Shown here in pieces: positions 24,869-35,097 of a stretch of 64,000 bases of DNA. Below the pieces are notes generated by a model that worked only from the letters and a program-made list of their open reading frames with translations, did not search any database and was not told the DNA's origin. Position numbers and translations under genes: made by a program. Origin of the DNA: Sutcliffiella rhizosphaerae (GTDB taxonomy: Bacteria; Bacillota; Bacilli; Bacillales; Bacillaceae_I); the NCBI RefSeq assembly GCF_917563925.1, contig NZ_CAKJTJ010000017.1, positions 1 to 64,000 of the forward strand, read 5' to 3'. Numbering within the stretch: position 1 is the first letter of the stretch; each line of letters opens with the position of its first letter.

Positions 24869-27325
24869 TCAATAGTCAGAATCTTGCATCTCACTTAACT
24901 CTTCATCTGTTACTAATACATCTCTAGGTTTACTTCCTTTTGGACCGGAAATGACTCCGTGCTCCTCCATCAATTCCATTAGCCGGGCTGCACGATTATA
25001 TCCAATTCTAAACTTTCTTTGCAAGCTGGAAGTAGATGCGACATTTTGTTCAATGACGAATTGGCATGCATCGTAGAACAATTCATCCTCTTCCTGAATG
25101 TTCGCTTCCTTTAACAATTCAGCTTGTTCAAAAAGATATGTTGGTTTTTGTTCACTTCTAACATGTGAAACAGTCTTTTCAATTTCATCGTCCGATACGA
25201 AGTTTCCTTGTACCCTGATTGGTTTTGGTGCCCCATTTTCTAAAAGAAGCATATCCCCTCTTCCAAGAAGTCTCTCTGCACCCCCGATATCAATTATTGT
25301 CCTGGAATCAACTTGAGAAGAAACGGAAAAAGCGATTCTCGTTGGAATATTTGCTTTAATTAGACCTGTAATTACATCAACAGAAGGACGTTGTGTAGCA
25401 ATTAATAAATGCATGCCACATGCTCTTGCTTTTTGGGCAATTCGACAAATTGCTTCTTCCACATCACTTGGTGCTACCATCATCAAGTCTGCCAACTCAT
25501 CAATAATAATTACCATGTATGGCAGTTGCTCCTGATTATGTTGTTTAGCAATTTCATTATATCTTCCAATGTCTCTTACTCCAGCATGAACAAATAATGA
25601 ATATCTTCTTTCCATTTCTTCAACTGCCCATTTCAAGGCAGCAGTTGCAGCCTTTACATCTGTGATGACAGGACTGACAAGGTGTGGAATATGATTATAT
25701 GGCGTTAATTCCACCATCTTTGGATCGATTAATAACAATTTAACTTCATCTGGAGTGCTTTTATAAAGCAAGCTGACAATAATGGAATTCACGCAGACGC
25801 TCTTACCAGAACCTGTTGCACCAGCAATTAATCCGTGTGGCATTTTCTGAAGGTCCAATACGACAGGCTGTCCAGAAATATCAAGACCAAGCGCTACCGT
25901 CAATGGAGAACTATTTTGGATAAAAGACGGATGTCGAATAATCTCTTTAATTAAAACTGGTTTACTTACTCTATTAGGTACTTCAATACCAATTGTGTTC
26001 TTTCCTGGTATTGGTGCTTCAATTCGTATGTCTCTTGCAGAAAGACTCAGCTTAATATCATCACTCAAATTAGTAATCTTATTTACCTTAACACCTGGAT
26101 CAGGTTGGACTTCAAATTGTGTCACAGATGGTCCTTGCGTCGCTTTGACAACTCTTGCACCAACTCTGAAATGATGCAGTGTCTCATCAAGCAACTGTCT
26201 TTGACCTTCAACCCATTCTCGATCATCTTCAGAATGATGAGGTGGTGTTGCTAAAAGATGAATGGTTGGTTTTTGAAAATAAGGTAATTGGTTTTCTTGT
26301 TGTTCTTGTTGTTCTTGTTGTTCTTGTTGTTCTTGTTGTTCTTGTTGTTCTTGTTGTTCTTGTTGTTCTTGTCGTTCTTGTCGTTCTTGTGATTGGACAG
26401 GCTGTAGCCTTTTTCTTTCCAAGGAGCGTTTATCCTCCTTTAACATGATGACATTAAAAGGGACATGTTGTCGTTTTCCTGACCTTTTCTCCTGCTGGTT
26501 ATCTGTTTTGGGTGGTTGATGTTTATCTTCTATTACAGAGTAGGGTTCATCCTCTTCAACGATTTTTACTTCCTCTTTTTCACTGCTTTCAGTAATGCTA
26601 TCCAACTTCGAAGCATTTGTGTAGGCTGTTTCTTCCTGATTATTTTCTTGCATCTCTGCTTCAGATACTTTCGAGGTATCTTCTTCTGGAGAGCTAATTT
26701 CTTCAATTTCTTCGTACAACCCATTTTCTACTTCCATAGCTTGCTGTGGTTGTTCTGTTTCTTCTATTAATCTATCAGCGAAAGATTGAATCTTTTCGTT
26801 CTCTTCCAAGTTATATTTGTCTGGATATGAACCGAATGTATCGTTTCGATCCGAGGTTCCTTTCCAATAAGTTTCTTGATCGTCATTTGTATTGGAAAGT
26901 ACGAATTCTGGAACTTCCGCTGGTGGACGAGGGTTATTCCCGTAAATTGGCGAAGGTACCATCGTTGGATGAAATGGTTGGTTGTTTTCTTTCACTATTT
27001 TTTCAAACTTTTTTTGGAAACTAGGTTCTTTTTTGAAGCGACTATCACTTTGATCGTCTATAGGTTTATGATCAGTAACTTTTTCCTTTGCCGATTTTTC
27101 ACTCTGTTGAATTGGCGGTGTTTTTTCTTTTTTCCTTTTAGGTGCACGGGTTGAACGCTCTTCATCCGGAATGAGTGGAAATCTGAATTTACCTTCTGGA
27201 TATTGATAGGCTACTTTTGCTTTTGGTTGTTTTCTACTTGCTTCCTTGACTTCTTCATGCGGTTTTCCAACCAATATTTCATCTTCTTCCTCAAACTGAC
27301 CAAACAGTTTTTTAAACCAATTCAC
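24869..27325 (-). CDS. sftA: DNA translocase SftA (FtsK/SpoIIIE family)
   Basis: 818-residue soluble FtsK-like ATPase that moves chromosomal DNA away from the closing septum. There are no membrane helices. Residues 1-360 are a long, charged, low-complexity linker with a Gln-Glu repeat (coded by 26296-26385). The motor domain follows: 'GATGSGKSVCVNS' Walker A with Lys508, 'VIIIDELADLMM' Walker B, 'ATQRPSVDVITGLIKANIPTRIAFSV' (in parts) and the C-terminal winged-helix gamma domain 'SLQRKFRIGYNRAARLMELM' (in parts). GTG at 27325 is preferred after AGAAAGAGTG; this matches the B. subtilis N-terminus 'M-W--KFF--F'. In B. subtilis ytpR lies between sftA and ytpQ, but here ytpR is missing. Confidence 0.93.
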   Translation of the reverse strand: MNWFKKLFGQFEEEDEILVGKPHEEVKEASRKQPKAKVAYQYPEGKFRFPLIPDEERSTRAPKRKKEKTPPIQQSEKSAKEKVTDHKPIDDQSDSRFKKEPSFQKKFEKIVKENNQPFHPTMVPSPIYGNNPRPPAEVPEFVLSNTNDDQETYWKGTSDRNDTFGSYPDKYNLEENEKIQSFADRLIEETEQPQQAMEVENGLYEEIEEISSPEEDTSKVSEAEMQENNQEETAYTNASKLDSITESSEKEEVKIVEEDEPYSVIEDKHQPPKTDNQQEKRSGKRQHVPFNVIMLKEDKRSLERKRLQPVQSQERQERQEQQEQQEQQEQQEQQEQQEQQEQQENQLPYFQKPTIHLLATPPHHSEDDREWVEGQRQLLDETLHHFRVGARVVKATQGPSVTQFEVQPDPGVKVNKITNLSDDIKLSLSARDIRIEAPIPGKNTIGIEVPNRVSKPVLIKEIIRHPSFIQNSSPLTVALGLDISGQPVVLDLQKMPHGLIAGATGSGKSVCVNSIIVSLLYKSTPDEVKLLLIDPKMVELTPYNHIPHLVSPVITDVKAATAALKWAVEEMERRYSLFVHAGVRDIGRYNEIAKQHNQEQLPYMVIIIDELADLMMVAPSDVEEAICRIAQKARACGMHLLIATQRPSVDVITGLIKANIPTRIAFSVSSQVDSRTIIDIGGAERLLGRGDMLLLENGAPKPIRVQGNFVSDDEIEKTVSHVRSEQKPTYLFEQAELLKEANIQEEDELFYDACQFVIEQNVASTSSLQRKFRIGYNRAARLMELMEEHGVISGPKGSKPRDVLVTDEELSEMQDSDY
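26296..26385. repeat. In-frame 9-bp microsatellite in sftA
   Basis: Eight perfect copies of CTTGTTGTT (26296-26367) followed by two CTTGTCGTT copies, i.e. ten 9-base units. On the coding strand they give repeated Gln-Glu-Gln and Gln-Glu-Arg in the linker. Since the unit is three codons, copy-number change alters linker length without frameshift. Confidence 0.95.
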
Positions 27326-27488
27326 AACTATCACACTCTTTCTAACTTTATAGACTACATGGTTGCAAAAAACCACTAGAAGAATTCTAATGGCCTACTT
27401 CAAATCATTCATTGTTTTGTTTCTTTTCTATCAATCTTCTTTCTATACCCTTCGAAACAATCTTGAAATTTTCTACCATAAAATTGTT

Positions 27489-28298
27489 TCATCGCTCTTT
27501 TTTATTATCTTTCCCTAAAATAAATATAGGTTCGAGAGTTCCTTCCTCATAAAGAAAAGACAAAGCGGTTATTGGGATTTTGCCGTTAACAAAAAAGCTC
27601 ATTGTCAATTCAGCAAGAATGTCATATCCAACATCATTTTGAATATCTGCAAGTATTAATACATCCTGATGTGGAACCGCAACAGTCATCGAACCAATCA
27701 CCTGTTTCTTAAAAGACTCAAGGAAGGATTCATTTAATATTCTACTTGCATCATATCCGTCATTGGAGCGAACAAAATAAAAGGTGTTTCCTGCGACTAT
27801 GTCCTCTTTCACATTTATAGGCAAGGACCTAACATTAAACATTGCCATTTCCTTAATTGTGCTTTTAGATAAGTTCTCTTTTTCCAAGAGATTTTCATCT
27901 ATTAATTTGTACGATTTCCCAAGATCCACTGCATAGTAAATCCGTGTTTCAGCAGTATGCTCGTCATAAATAAGGGGTACATCATTACTTGATGTCGGGA
28001 ATGATGTTGAGCGAATAACAGGATATATATGGCGTTCTGACCCATTTAGTTGGATAGGCATTTTCATGCTTGTCAACGCCTCTCTCACATAATACACATA
28101 CTCATCAATGGCTTTCATATCATTTGTCTGTTCGTACTTAGACAAAACCCCTTGGAGAGCTATGGTGATACCTTTTCCTGTCTCTTTATCTTCCACCCTT
28201 AATGATTCTTTTTCACGATCATATGTAATCATCCAATTGGAATGAGCTAATTTTTCTTCTAAAAGTCGTTTCACTTTTAGGACAGTTAATTTTTCCAT
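27489..28298 (-). CDS. ytpQ: DUF1444 protein YtpQ
   Basis: 269-residue cytoplasmic protein of the DUF1444/YtpQ family, function unknown. It begins '[21 protein letters not shown]' (in parts). Family positions visible are '[14 protein letters not shown]' (near 66), '[11 protein letters not shown]' (near 90) and '[13 protein letters not shown]' (near 120). The ATG at 28298 with AAAGGGATTG upstream is preferred over a TTG three codons earlier. In B. subtilis it is in an operon with ytpP upstream and ytpR/sftA downstream; here ytpP is 5.2 kb away because the bpr gene lies between. Confidence 0.88.
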   Translation of the reverse strand: MEKLTVLKVKRLLEEKLAHSNWMITYDREKESLRVEDKETGKGITIALQGVLSKYEQTNDMKAIDEYVYYVREALTSMKMPIQLNGSERHIYPVIRSTSFPTSSNDVPLIYDEHTAETRIYYAVDLGKSYKLIDENLLEKENLSKSTIKEMAMFNVRSLPINVKEDIVAGNTFYFVRSNDGYDASRILNESFLESFKKQVIGSMTVAVPHQDVLILADIQNDVGYDILAELTMSFFVNGKIPITALSFLYEEGTLEPIFILGKDNKKER

Positions 28299-28307
28299 GA
28301 GGAACAA

Positions 28308-28950
28308 TCCCTTTCTCTCATTTGGTTAACTTTTATTGTACAACAAAACAAAAGAAAGTGTAATTGTCGAACAATGTTTTAATTTAACAAACTCTACTAT
28401 TAAACGATCATATTATTTCTCCATTTTAGATTTAGGAGATTACACCTATTTTTTCACCATATCACTACATAAGCACTTACCGAAGTTAGATTATCCGACA
28501 AAAAAAAGCGTACTCTTTACCTCCTTTATTCTTTTAGGAATAGTAGCAATAGATAATTTTTCTTATTTTATTTTGAATATCTTTTTATTTCCCAAAAAAT
28601 AGTTACTTATTCCTATTTATTCTTTTATGCCCTCCATCAAACATAAATAGTTTAAAGCTTTTATTTATTAGTATTTTTTTACATCATTACCCCTATTTTC
28701 TATAAAATATCCAACCTATACCAATTAACTAGCTGATAAAATATCATCTATATCATTTGATTTATTTTTTGAATTTTCTGATTTTTATCTTCTTTTTTCG
28801 ACACTTTTCTTTAACTTCCTTTATTAATCTGAAAATGTCACCGAGATTCTCCTACATATACAGTATTCTGCCAAAAAAGCAGAACATTTTTGACAGGAAG
28901 GAGGATCGTTCATCAGTATTAGTCATTTCATTAATTAAGGGGGATATTGA
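28308..28950. other. AT-rich intergenic region before bpr
   Basis: About 640 bases, very AT-rich. A frame of 88 codons at 28336-28602 (+) begins with TTG, has no ribosome site and a composition expected from AT-rich sequence, so I do not call it. TTGACA near 28890 is a possible -35 for bpr but no -10 at standard spacing is evident. The region probably holds the bpr promoter and the ytpQ promoter. Confidence 0.4.
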
Positions 28951-31900
28951 ATGAGTCGAAAGCGGAAACGTAATTTTGCTAGAGTGTTTAGTATCATTAT
29001 GTGTTTATTACTAATTGTTCCAAGCTTTATCCCAGGGACTGCCTCTGCGCAAGGGAAAAAAGCATCCACCTCTTTAGCGGAATCCATAGAAGTGATGGCA
29101 AATAAAATTCCAGATCGTCTATCTAACCAATTTAGTAAGGATGGAGATAAGGTTACTTTCCTTATTAAATTCAAAGAACAAGTAGATACTTTGGCGGTCG
29201 CAGAAAAGGCATCTGATTCTGCTAAGCTACAAAAAGCTTCAGCAGGTCAGGAAAAACTAATGAAACGTAATGCAGTAGTATCTGAACTTAGAGCAACTGC
29301 TATCGGAACCCAAGCAACGGTTAAAGAGTATCTTGAAAAAGCTCAGGAAGAAGGAAAAGCAAAAGAGATACAATCATTCTATATAGTAAATGGAATGGCG
29401 GTTACCGCTACTAAAGAAGTGATGGAAGAGCTAGCTAAATTCCCAGAAATTGAAAAGCTGCTTCCTAACGAAGTTCGTCAACTGGACCCAGCTGCAGAAG
29501 CCGCAGGTACCGCTGACATTGAAAAGGATGATGAGAAGCCCGCTGCAGGCTTAGAAAATGTTGAGTGGGGTGTAACTCAAATCGGTGCTCCACAAGCATG
29601 GGATATGGGTGTAGATGGAACTGGTTCAGTTGTAGCAAGCATCGATACCGGTGTCCAATGGGACCATCCTGCTTTAAGGGAAAAATATCGTGGCTACAAC
29701 TCTTCAAATCCAAACAGTCCAAATCATGAGTATAACTGGTTTGATGCTACTCCTCCAAACCAATCTATACCATATGATGATGACGGCCATGGTACGCATG
29801 TTACTGGTACGATGGTTGGTGCTGAACCAAATGGTTCGAATCAAGTTGGAGTTGCTCCTGGAGCAAAATGGATAGGAGTTAGAGCCTTCACTCCAGCTGG
29901 TGGTACAGATGTGGCATTACTTGCAGCAGGAGAATGGATTTTAGCTCCAAAAGATGCAAATGGCGTACCTAACCCGGCGATGGCTCCAGATGTTGTCAAT
30001 AACTCATGGGGTGGTGGACCAGGACTTAACGAATGGTACCGTCCGATGGTACAAGCATGGGTCGCAGCTGATATATTCCCAGCCTTTGCTGCAGGGAATG
30101 TAAGGTTAGGAAATCCTGGTGGTCCTGGATCTGTTTCAACTCCTGGAAACTATCCAGAATCATTTGCAACTGGTGCTACAGATGTAAATATGAATCTTGC
30201 CAGCTTCTCCTTGCAGGGTCCATCTCCATATGGAGAACTCAAACCGGAAGTTTCCGCTCCAGGTGTAGGGGTTCGTTCTTCAACTCCTGGTAATAACTAT
30301 GGAAACGCAAGTGGAACATCAATGGCAAGCCCTCACGTAGCAGGGGTAGTAGCATTACTAAAACAAGTAAATGCTAATCTTTCTATAGCTGATATAGAAG
30401 AGATTTTAATGACTACAGCTACACCGAGAACAGACTCCAACTTCCCTAGCACGCCAAATAATGGGTACGGTCACGGTATAATTAATGCCTTTGATGCAGT
30501 TTCTTCCATTATCTCCGGTCTTGGAAAGGTGAAAGGTCAAGTGGCCAAAGACGGAGAAGATAACGAACCTCCTACCTTTGAGCATACTGCTCCTGGAGAA
30601 ACATACGCTGGCATGGATATACCTTTAAGTATTCATGTGCAGGACAATGTAAGTATCACATCCGTCAAACTTCAACATGAAAATGCCTCTGGGGAATGGG
30701 TAGAACTAGAAGCCACTCGTGCATCAGGCACCTATAACGATGCCACATATACTGCTTCTATCTCAGGTGAAGAAATTGTAGAACCATCTGTATCCTACCG
30801 TTGGCACATAGTTGATTTTGGTGGAAATGAAGTCACATCTGATACGTATGAAGTAAGCGTTCAACCTGGAATAACTCTTGGTTATTCTACAGATTTTGAA
30901 ACAGATCCTGTTGGCTGGTACTCTTTCGGAGCCCAAAATTCTTGGGAGTGGGGCGTCCCGACAAGTGGTCCAAACGCTGCATATTCCGGTGAAAAATTAT
31001 ATGCAACCAATCTATCAGGTACTTATGGCAACAATGCAAATATGACGCTAGTAATGCCTCCTATCGATCTTCCAGAAGATAGTGGCGCATATTTACAATT
31101 TATGAATTGGTCAAACATAGAAGCAAACTGGGATTTCGGACATGTATTTGTTTCAACAGATCAAGAGAATTGGACACAAGTACTACGTATAACAGGCATA
31201 AGTGAACAATGGACAGCTAGAGAGGTCGATCTGTCCGCATATGCTGGTCAACGCATTTACGTAGGCTTTAACCTAAGGACAGACGGCAGTGTGGTTCGTT
31301 CTGGCTGGTACATTGATGATGTGGCATTATCTGCAGAATCTAACCAAGCAGAGTCTAAAGTACCAAAAACCTCCGTTGAAAAAGAAGAAAAAGTGGAAGC
31401 AAAAGAGGAAAAAGTAAACCCTGATAAAATCCAACCTGCAGCGGCTGCTGTAAAAGAAGAGGCAACGAAAGAGGATCTTAACCCTCAAGCCCTTCCGTTA
31501 CATGCACAAGTGTCGGTATTGGAAACAAATCGTTCTGTTAACACCAATCCAGCAAATGGATTATACGAATTGTTACATGCAGCTGGTACGTATACCGTAA
31601 AAGCTGAAGCATACGGCTATCACCCTTCCGAGCAGTCCGTGGACATTGCTCCAGATGGTGAAGCTATAGCAAACTTTGTACTGGAAGAAATTGCACAAGG
31701 GACATTAACTGGAACTGTTACAAACAGCGTGACAGGAAATCCAATCTCTAATGCTACATTAATCCTAGTAGAAGACGCTGCAGTTGCACCTGTAACAACT
31801 GATGAAAATGGAAATTTCTCGATTACAGCTTATGAAGGTGACTACACCCTTCGTATAATGGCTCCTTCTTATTACAGTGAAAATGTCGAAGTATCAATTG

Positions 31901-33354
31901 AAGGTGATTCTTCTCTTGATATTGAGCTACGTCCATTCATCGGCTATCCTGGTGAAATTGGCTATGACGATGGTACAGCTGAAAACGCAAGAGCATTCTT
32001 TGACGCTGGAAACGGCTGGGCTGTAAAAATGTCCTTACCAGACGGACAAAATAGTGCCCTAGTAACTGGCGGACTATTCCGTTTCTGGGATACTACATGG
32101 CCAGTCCCTGGAGGTACAGACTTTAAAGTAGAAGTTTGGGATGCTAACGGCTCAAATGGTGCCCCTGGTTCCAAGCTAGCTGGACCATTTGATGGTACTG
32201 CCCTTCGTACAGGCGAGTGGACAACCGTTGACTTAGCGGAACACGGAATCATTGTGGAACAAGATTTCTACATGGTTTATATTCAGACACACGCTAACCC
32301 GAATACACCAGGCCTTGGTACCGATGAGAATGGACCAAATGCAGGTCGCAGTTGGCAATATGTCGGTGGTGCATGGTCACCTTCACCAGAAGCAGAGGGT
32401 AACTATATGATCCGTGCACTAGTTAATTTTGAGGTAACGGCTCCAACGATTACTTCTCCAGCAGACGGATCGTTTACAAATGAATCTACAGTTACGGTAG
32501 AAGGTAATGCTTCACCAACTACAACAGTTCATGTACTAAGTAATGGGGAAGAAGTAGGAACAACTACTGCTACTGAAGAGGGAATTTTCTCATTAGACGT
32601 TGAATTAGTAGATGGAGACAATGTCTTAACTGCTAAGTCTTCAACTGAAACTGGGGAAACAGAAGAATCTGCACCTGTCACAATAGTTCTTGATCAACAA
32701 GCACCGGAACTTGTTATTACAAGTCCTGAGCACGGTTCTAAAACAAACAGGGAAACAGTTACAGTAACAGGTACAGTTGAAGATGCTAATTTAGACTTTG
32801 TAAAAGTAAATGGTCAAAATGCAACCGTAAATGATGGCAAGTATTCTCATCGAGTGATGCTTAACAATGGTGAGAACACAATCCAAGTGGTAGCACAAGA
32901 CCTTGCTGGTAATAGTACTAGCCAAGAAGTAACTATCTCTGCTAAGTATGATGCAGCAGAAATCACTAATTTGAAGCCAACAGAAGATAAACACTTAAGA
33001 GCAGGACAGTCAGTAAAAATTGAATTCAATAGCGAAGAAAGATTACGAGCAACGTTCTCCATCCGTATGCCGCTAACAAACACTGCGACGATGATGCAAG
33101 GGAACGATGTGAATAATGCTATTGAGCTTCCATTAATGGAGCAATCTCCAGGTTACTATGTAGGTTATTGGACAGCTACTTCAAGTGTAGTGGCAAGTGG
33201 AGCAGAAATCGAAGTAAAAGTTGCGGATGACTTCGGTAATGTAACCCGTGCTCTTGCAGAAGGTAAGTTGTATATCAATGAACCAAATGGTAATGGCAAA
33301 GGTAAGCCTGCTAATCCAGGAAAGCCTGAAAATCCTGGTAATAAAAACAATTAA
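28951..33354 (+). CDS. bpr: Bacillopeptidase F-like secreted subtilisin
   Basis: 1467-residue exported serine protease. A Sec signal peptide ends near 'GTASAQG' (residue about 35). An I9-type propeptide covers about 45-175. The S8 domain carries the catalytic triad Asp232 ('SIDTGV'), His280 ('GHGTHV') and Ser457 ('GTSMASPH'). Downstream are a MAM/immune-inhibitor-like domain (about 640-800), a Lys/Glu linker, carboxypeptidase-regulatory-like beta modules (about 915-990), a second beta-rich domain, two Ig-like modules (about 1165-1340) and a Pro/Gly/Lys/Asn tail. There is no LPXTG or SLH signal, so it is probably released. Size matches B. subtilis Bpr (about 1430). ATG has AAGGGGGA upstream. 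It is on the opposite strand, inserted between ytpQ and ytpP. Confidence 0.88.
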   Translation: MSRKRKRNFARVFSIIMCLLLIVPSFIPGTASAQGKKASTSLAESIEVMANKIPDRLSNQFSKDGDKVTFLIKFKEQVDTLAVAEKASDSAKLQKASAGQEKLMKRNAVVSELRATAIGTQATVKEYLEKAQEEGKAKEIQSFYIVNGMAVTATKEVMEELAKFPEIEKLLPNEVRQLDPAAEAAGTADIEKDDEKPAAGLENVEWGVTQIGAPQAWDMGVDGTGSVVASIDTGVQWDHPALREKYRGYNSSNPNSPNHEYNWFDATPPNQSIPYDDDGHGTHVTGTMVGAEPNGSNQVGVAPGAKWIGVRAFTPAGGTDVALLAAGEWILAPKDANGVPNPAMAPDVVNNSWGGGPGLNEWYRPMVQAWVAADIFPAFAAGNVRLGNPGGPGSVSTPGNYPESFATGATDVNMNLASFSLQGPSPYGELKPEVSAPGVGVRSSTPGNNYGNASGTSMASPHVAGVVALLKQVNANLSIADIEEILMTTATPRTDSNFPSTPNNGYGHGIINAFDAVSSIISGLGKVKGQVAKDGEDNEPPTFEHTAPGETYAGMDIPLSIHVQDNVSITSVKLQHENASGEWVELEATRASGTYNDATYTASISGEEIVEPSVSYRWHIVDFGGNEVTSDTYEVSVQPGITLGYSTDFETDPVGWYSFGAQNSWEWGVPTSGPNAAYSGEKLYATNLSGTYGNNANMTLVMPPIDLPEDSGAYLQFMNWSNIEANWDFGHVFVSTDQENWTQVLRITGISEQWTAREVDLSAYAGQRIYVGFNLRTDGSVVRSGWYIDDVALSAESNQAESKVPKTSVEKEEKVEAKEEKVNPDKIQPAAAAVKEEATKEDLNPQALPLHAQVSVLETNRSVNTNPANGLYELLHAAGTYTVKAEAYGYHPSEQSVDIAPDGEAIANFVLEEIAQGTLTGTVTNSVTGNPISNATLILVEDAAVAPVTTDENGNFSITAYEGDYTLRIMAPSYYSENVEVSIEGDSSLDIELRPFIGYPGEIGYDDGTAENARAFFDAGNGWAVKMSLPDGQNSALVTGGLFRFWDTTWPVPGGTDFKVEVWDANGSNGAPGSKLAGPFDGTALRTGEWTTVDLAEHGIIVEQDFYMVYIQTHANPNTPGLGTDENGPNAGRSWQYVGGAWSPSPEAEGNYMIRALVNFEVTAPTITSPADGSFTNESTVTVEGNASPTTTVHVLSNGEEVGTTTATEEGIFSLDVELVDGDNVLTAKSSTETGETEESAPVTIVLDQQAPELVITSPEHGSKTNRETVTVTGTVEDANLDFVKVNGQNATVNDGKYSHRVMLNNGENTIQVVAQDLAGNSTSQEVTISAKYDAAEITNLKPTEDKHLRAGQSVKIEFNSEERLRATFSIRMPLTNTATMMQGNDVNNAIELPLMEQSPGYYVGYWTATSSVVASGAEIEVKVADDFGNVTRALAEGKLYINEPNGNGKGKPANPGKPENPGNKNN

Positions 33355-33367
33355 TTGATACTAAGAT

Positions 33368-33422
33368 AAAGGGGCTGTGATGAAAGTCATGATCAATGGT
33401 TTTCTATCAGCCTCCTTTTTTT
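33368..33422 (+). terminator. Probable terminator of bpr
   Basis: GGGGCTGTGAT pairs imperfectly with ATCAGCCTCC, followed by a seven-base T run, 14 bases after the bpr stop. Confidence 0.65.
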
Positions 33423-33445
33423 CTGGTGATTTCAGTAGCAGATTC

Positions 33446-33480
33446 AAAAAATGCCGGCCTACTTTATAAGTGGCCAGCAT
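33446..33480 (-). terminator. Terminator of ytpP
   Basis: ATGCTGGCC and GGCCGGCAT arms around 12 bases, followed on the minus strand by six T residues. Confidence 0.85.
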
Positions 33481-33488
33481 CCTCTATT

Positions 33489-33806
33489 TTATTTATCCAA
33501 TGAAGATAGAAAACTCTCTATTTCTTCCTGTGTTTTGCGATCCTTACTCACAAATCTGCCTGCCTCTTCCCCATTTTTAAAAGCAACAAAACTGGGAATT
33601 CCAAAAACACTTAAATCGGTACATAAATCAATAAATTGATCGCGATCTACATAAATAAACGAATATTGATTAAATTTCTCTGTTATTTCAGGCAATACTG
33701 GCTCAATGATGCGGCAGTCTGGGCACCAGTCTGCTGAAAACATAAAAACTACGTCCTTCTCACTTTTTAGTTGTGAAAATTGCTCCAACGATTGTAATTT
33801 TTCCAT
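33489..33806 (-). CDS. ytpP: Thioredoxin-like protein YtpP
   Basis: 105-residue cytoplasmic thioredoxin-fold protein. The redox centre is 'FSADWCPDCRIIEPV' with a CxxC (Cys-Pro-Asp-Cys), and 'FGIPSFVAFKNGEE' supplies the cis-Pro. No signal peptide. The ATG at 33806 is used because GGAGG lies 9 bases upstream, inside the end of the preceding gene (stop at 33811), so translation may be coupled to that membrane protein gene. In B. subtilis ytpP precedes ytpQ directly; here bpr intervenes on the other strand. Confidence 0.9.
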   Translation of the reverse strand: MEKLQSLEQFSQLKSEKDVVFMFSADWCPDCRIIEPVLPEITEKFNQYSFIYVDRDQFIDLCTDLSVFGIPSFVAFKNGEEAGRFVSKDRKTQEEIESFLSSLDK

Positions 33807-33810
33807 TTTG

Positions 33811-34824
33811 CTAGCCTCCAATATTAATTTTCATATCACCATATTTAATATATAGTTTTTTCCTCATCCATTCGGATATTGCCAAACTTACCACAGCTGG
33901 ACCAATAATGTGAAGTAAAAGAACTTTTAAAAGAACTGATAAAGAAAAACCCATTTCAGTAAAAGTCATGATTTGTCCTACTAAACCACTGGTCCCCATC
34001 CCAGCTCCCTCTTTTACATTTGTCATTTGAAATAATGTCGTTCCTAGTGGTGCAAAAATGATTCCTGCTATCGTCGGCGGGACTATAATCCAAGGATTTT
34101 TTATGATATTAGGTATTTGCAACATGGAAGTTCCAATTCCTAAAGCTAAAATACCTGACATTTTGTTTTCCCGATAACTGCTTACTGCAAACCCTACCAT
34201 TTGGGCAGCACAACCTATCGTTGCAGCTCCTGCAGCAATCCCTTCAAGTCCAAGCATCATTGCAATTGCTGCACTTGAGATGGGAGCTGTCAAAGCCCAT
34301 CCCATCAAAATAGCTACGAAAATCCCCATAATGATAGGTTGTTGTTCTGTTGCCCACATGATGACAGAACCAAGTGTGTTCATTCCTAAATCAATAGGTG
34401 CCCCAATAAACTTGGCGACTAGAAACCCAGTAAATATTGTAACAAAAGGAGTGACAAGAATATCTACTTTCGTTTCCTTCGAAACCATCTTACCCACTTC
34501 TGTTGCAAACAAAGCGGCAACAAAACTACCAGCAGGTCCTCCCAGCTGGGCTCCTGCAGCACCTGCGACGAGCGTAGCAAATAATACCAAAGGTGGCGCT
34601 TTCAAACCAAACGCAATAGCTGCTCCTATAGCAGGACCCATTAATCCCATTGCGAGTAAACCCATATCAGTAAATAGAGGCCATCCGAGCTGATCTCCTA
34701 ATGTCTTTATTATCAATCCGATAATTAAGGAGGAAAATAGCCCCAAAGCCATATAGCTTAGTCCTTCTATAAAATATACTCTAAGGGATAAGAAAACTCC
34801 CTTTTTATGTAAAAAACCTTTCAT
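33811..34824 (-). CDS. PTS_EIIC_2-family membrane protein
   Basis: 337-residue polytopic protein with about nine to ten hydrophobic segments and many small-residue stretches ('GAAIAFGLKAPPLVLFATLVAGAAGAQLGG', in parts). The pattern 'FTEMGFSLSVLLKVLLLHIIGPAV' near the C-terminus and 'LTAPISSAAIAMMLGLEGIAAGAA' are typical of the PF13303 (PTS_EIIC_2) group. Such proteins resemble sugar-PTS IIC components but lack linked IIA and IIB domains and their substrate is unknown. It runs into ytpP with 4 bases between its stop and the ytpP start, so the pair is an operon. ATG at 34824 has a GAGTGAGGAT ribosome site. Confidence 0.78.
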   Translation of the reverse strand: MKGFLHKKGVFLSLRVYFIEGLSYMALGLFSSLIIGLIIKTLGDQLGWPLFTDMGLLAMGLMGPAIGAAIAFGLKAPPLVLFATLVAGAAGAQLGGPAGSFVAALFATEVGKMVSKETKVDILVTPFVTIFTGFLVAKFIGAPIDLGMNTLGSVIMWATEQQPIIMGIFVAILMGWALTAPISSAAIAMMLGLEGIAAGAATIGCAAQMVGFAVSSYRENKMSGILALGIGTSMLQIPNIIKNPWIIVPPTIAGIIFAPLGTTLFQMTNVKEGAGMGTSGLVGQIMTFTEMGFSLSVLLKVLLLHIIGPAVVSLAISEWMRKKLYIKYGDMKINIGG

Positions 34825-34997
34825 ATCCTCACTCTTTCTTCTTTCATATTTCTATTGCAATTACCATTAATAATAACGAAAAACTGTCGATATATACTAG
34901 TAGATTATTCAAATAATTTATAGATATCCATTTTACACCTTCCACAGCCTTACAATTTTTCATTATTATTTCAAAGAAGCCATTAATAAACTTTCTG

Positions 34998-35027
34998 TTG
35001 TGAAACTTGTAGAAATGTGTCTATAAT
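34998..35027 (+). promoter_or_regulatory. Candidate sigma-A promoter of the chemoreceptor gene
   Basis: TTGTGA and TATAAT with an 18-base spacer, 70 bases upstream of the start. No convincing sigma-D (TAAA-N15-GCCGATAT) promoter was seen. Confidence 0.55.
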
Positions 35028-35097
35028 TATTTTCAAATGTCTGATTTTTAGTAAAAGATATAAAATTCGAAAGTTTTTAATGATTTAGGGGGGTACC

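Noticed and set aside
26179-26448. Val/Leu repeat frame antisense to sftA
   Set aside because: Antisense shadow of the 9-bp microsatellite.
28336-28602. 88-codon hydrophobic frame upstream of bpr
   Set aside because: No ribosome site, TTG start, composition expected from AT-rich intergenic DNA.
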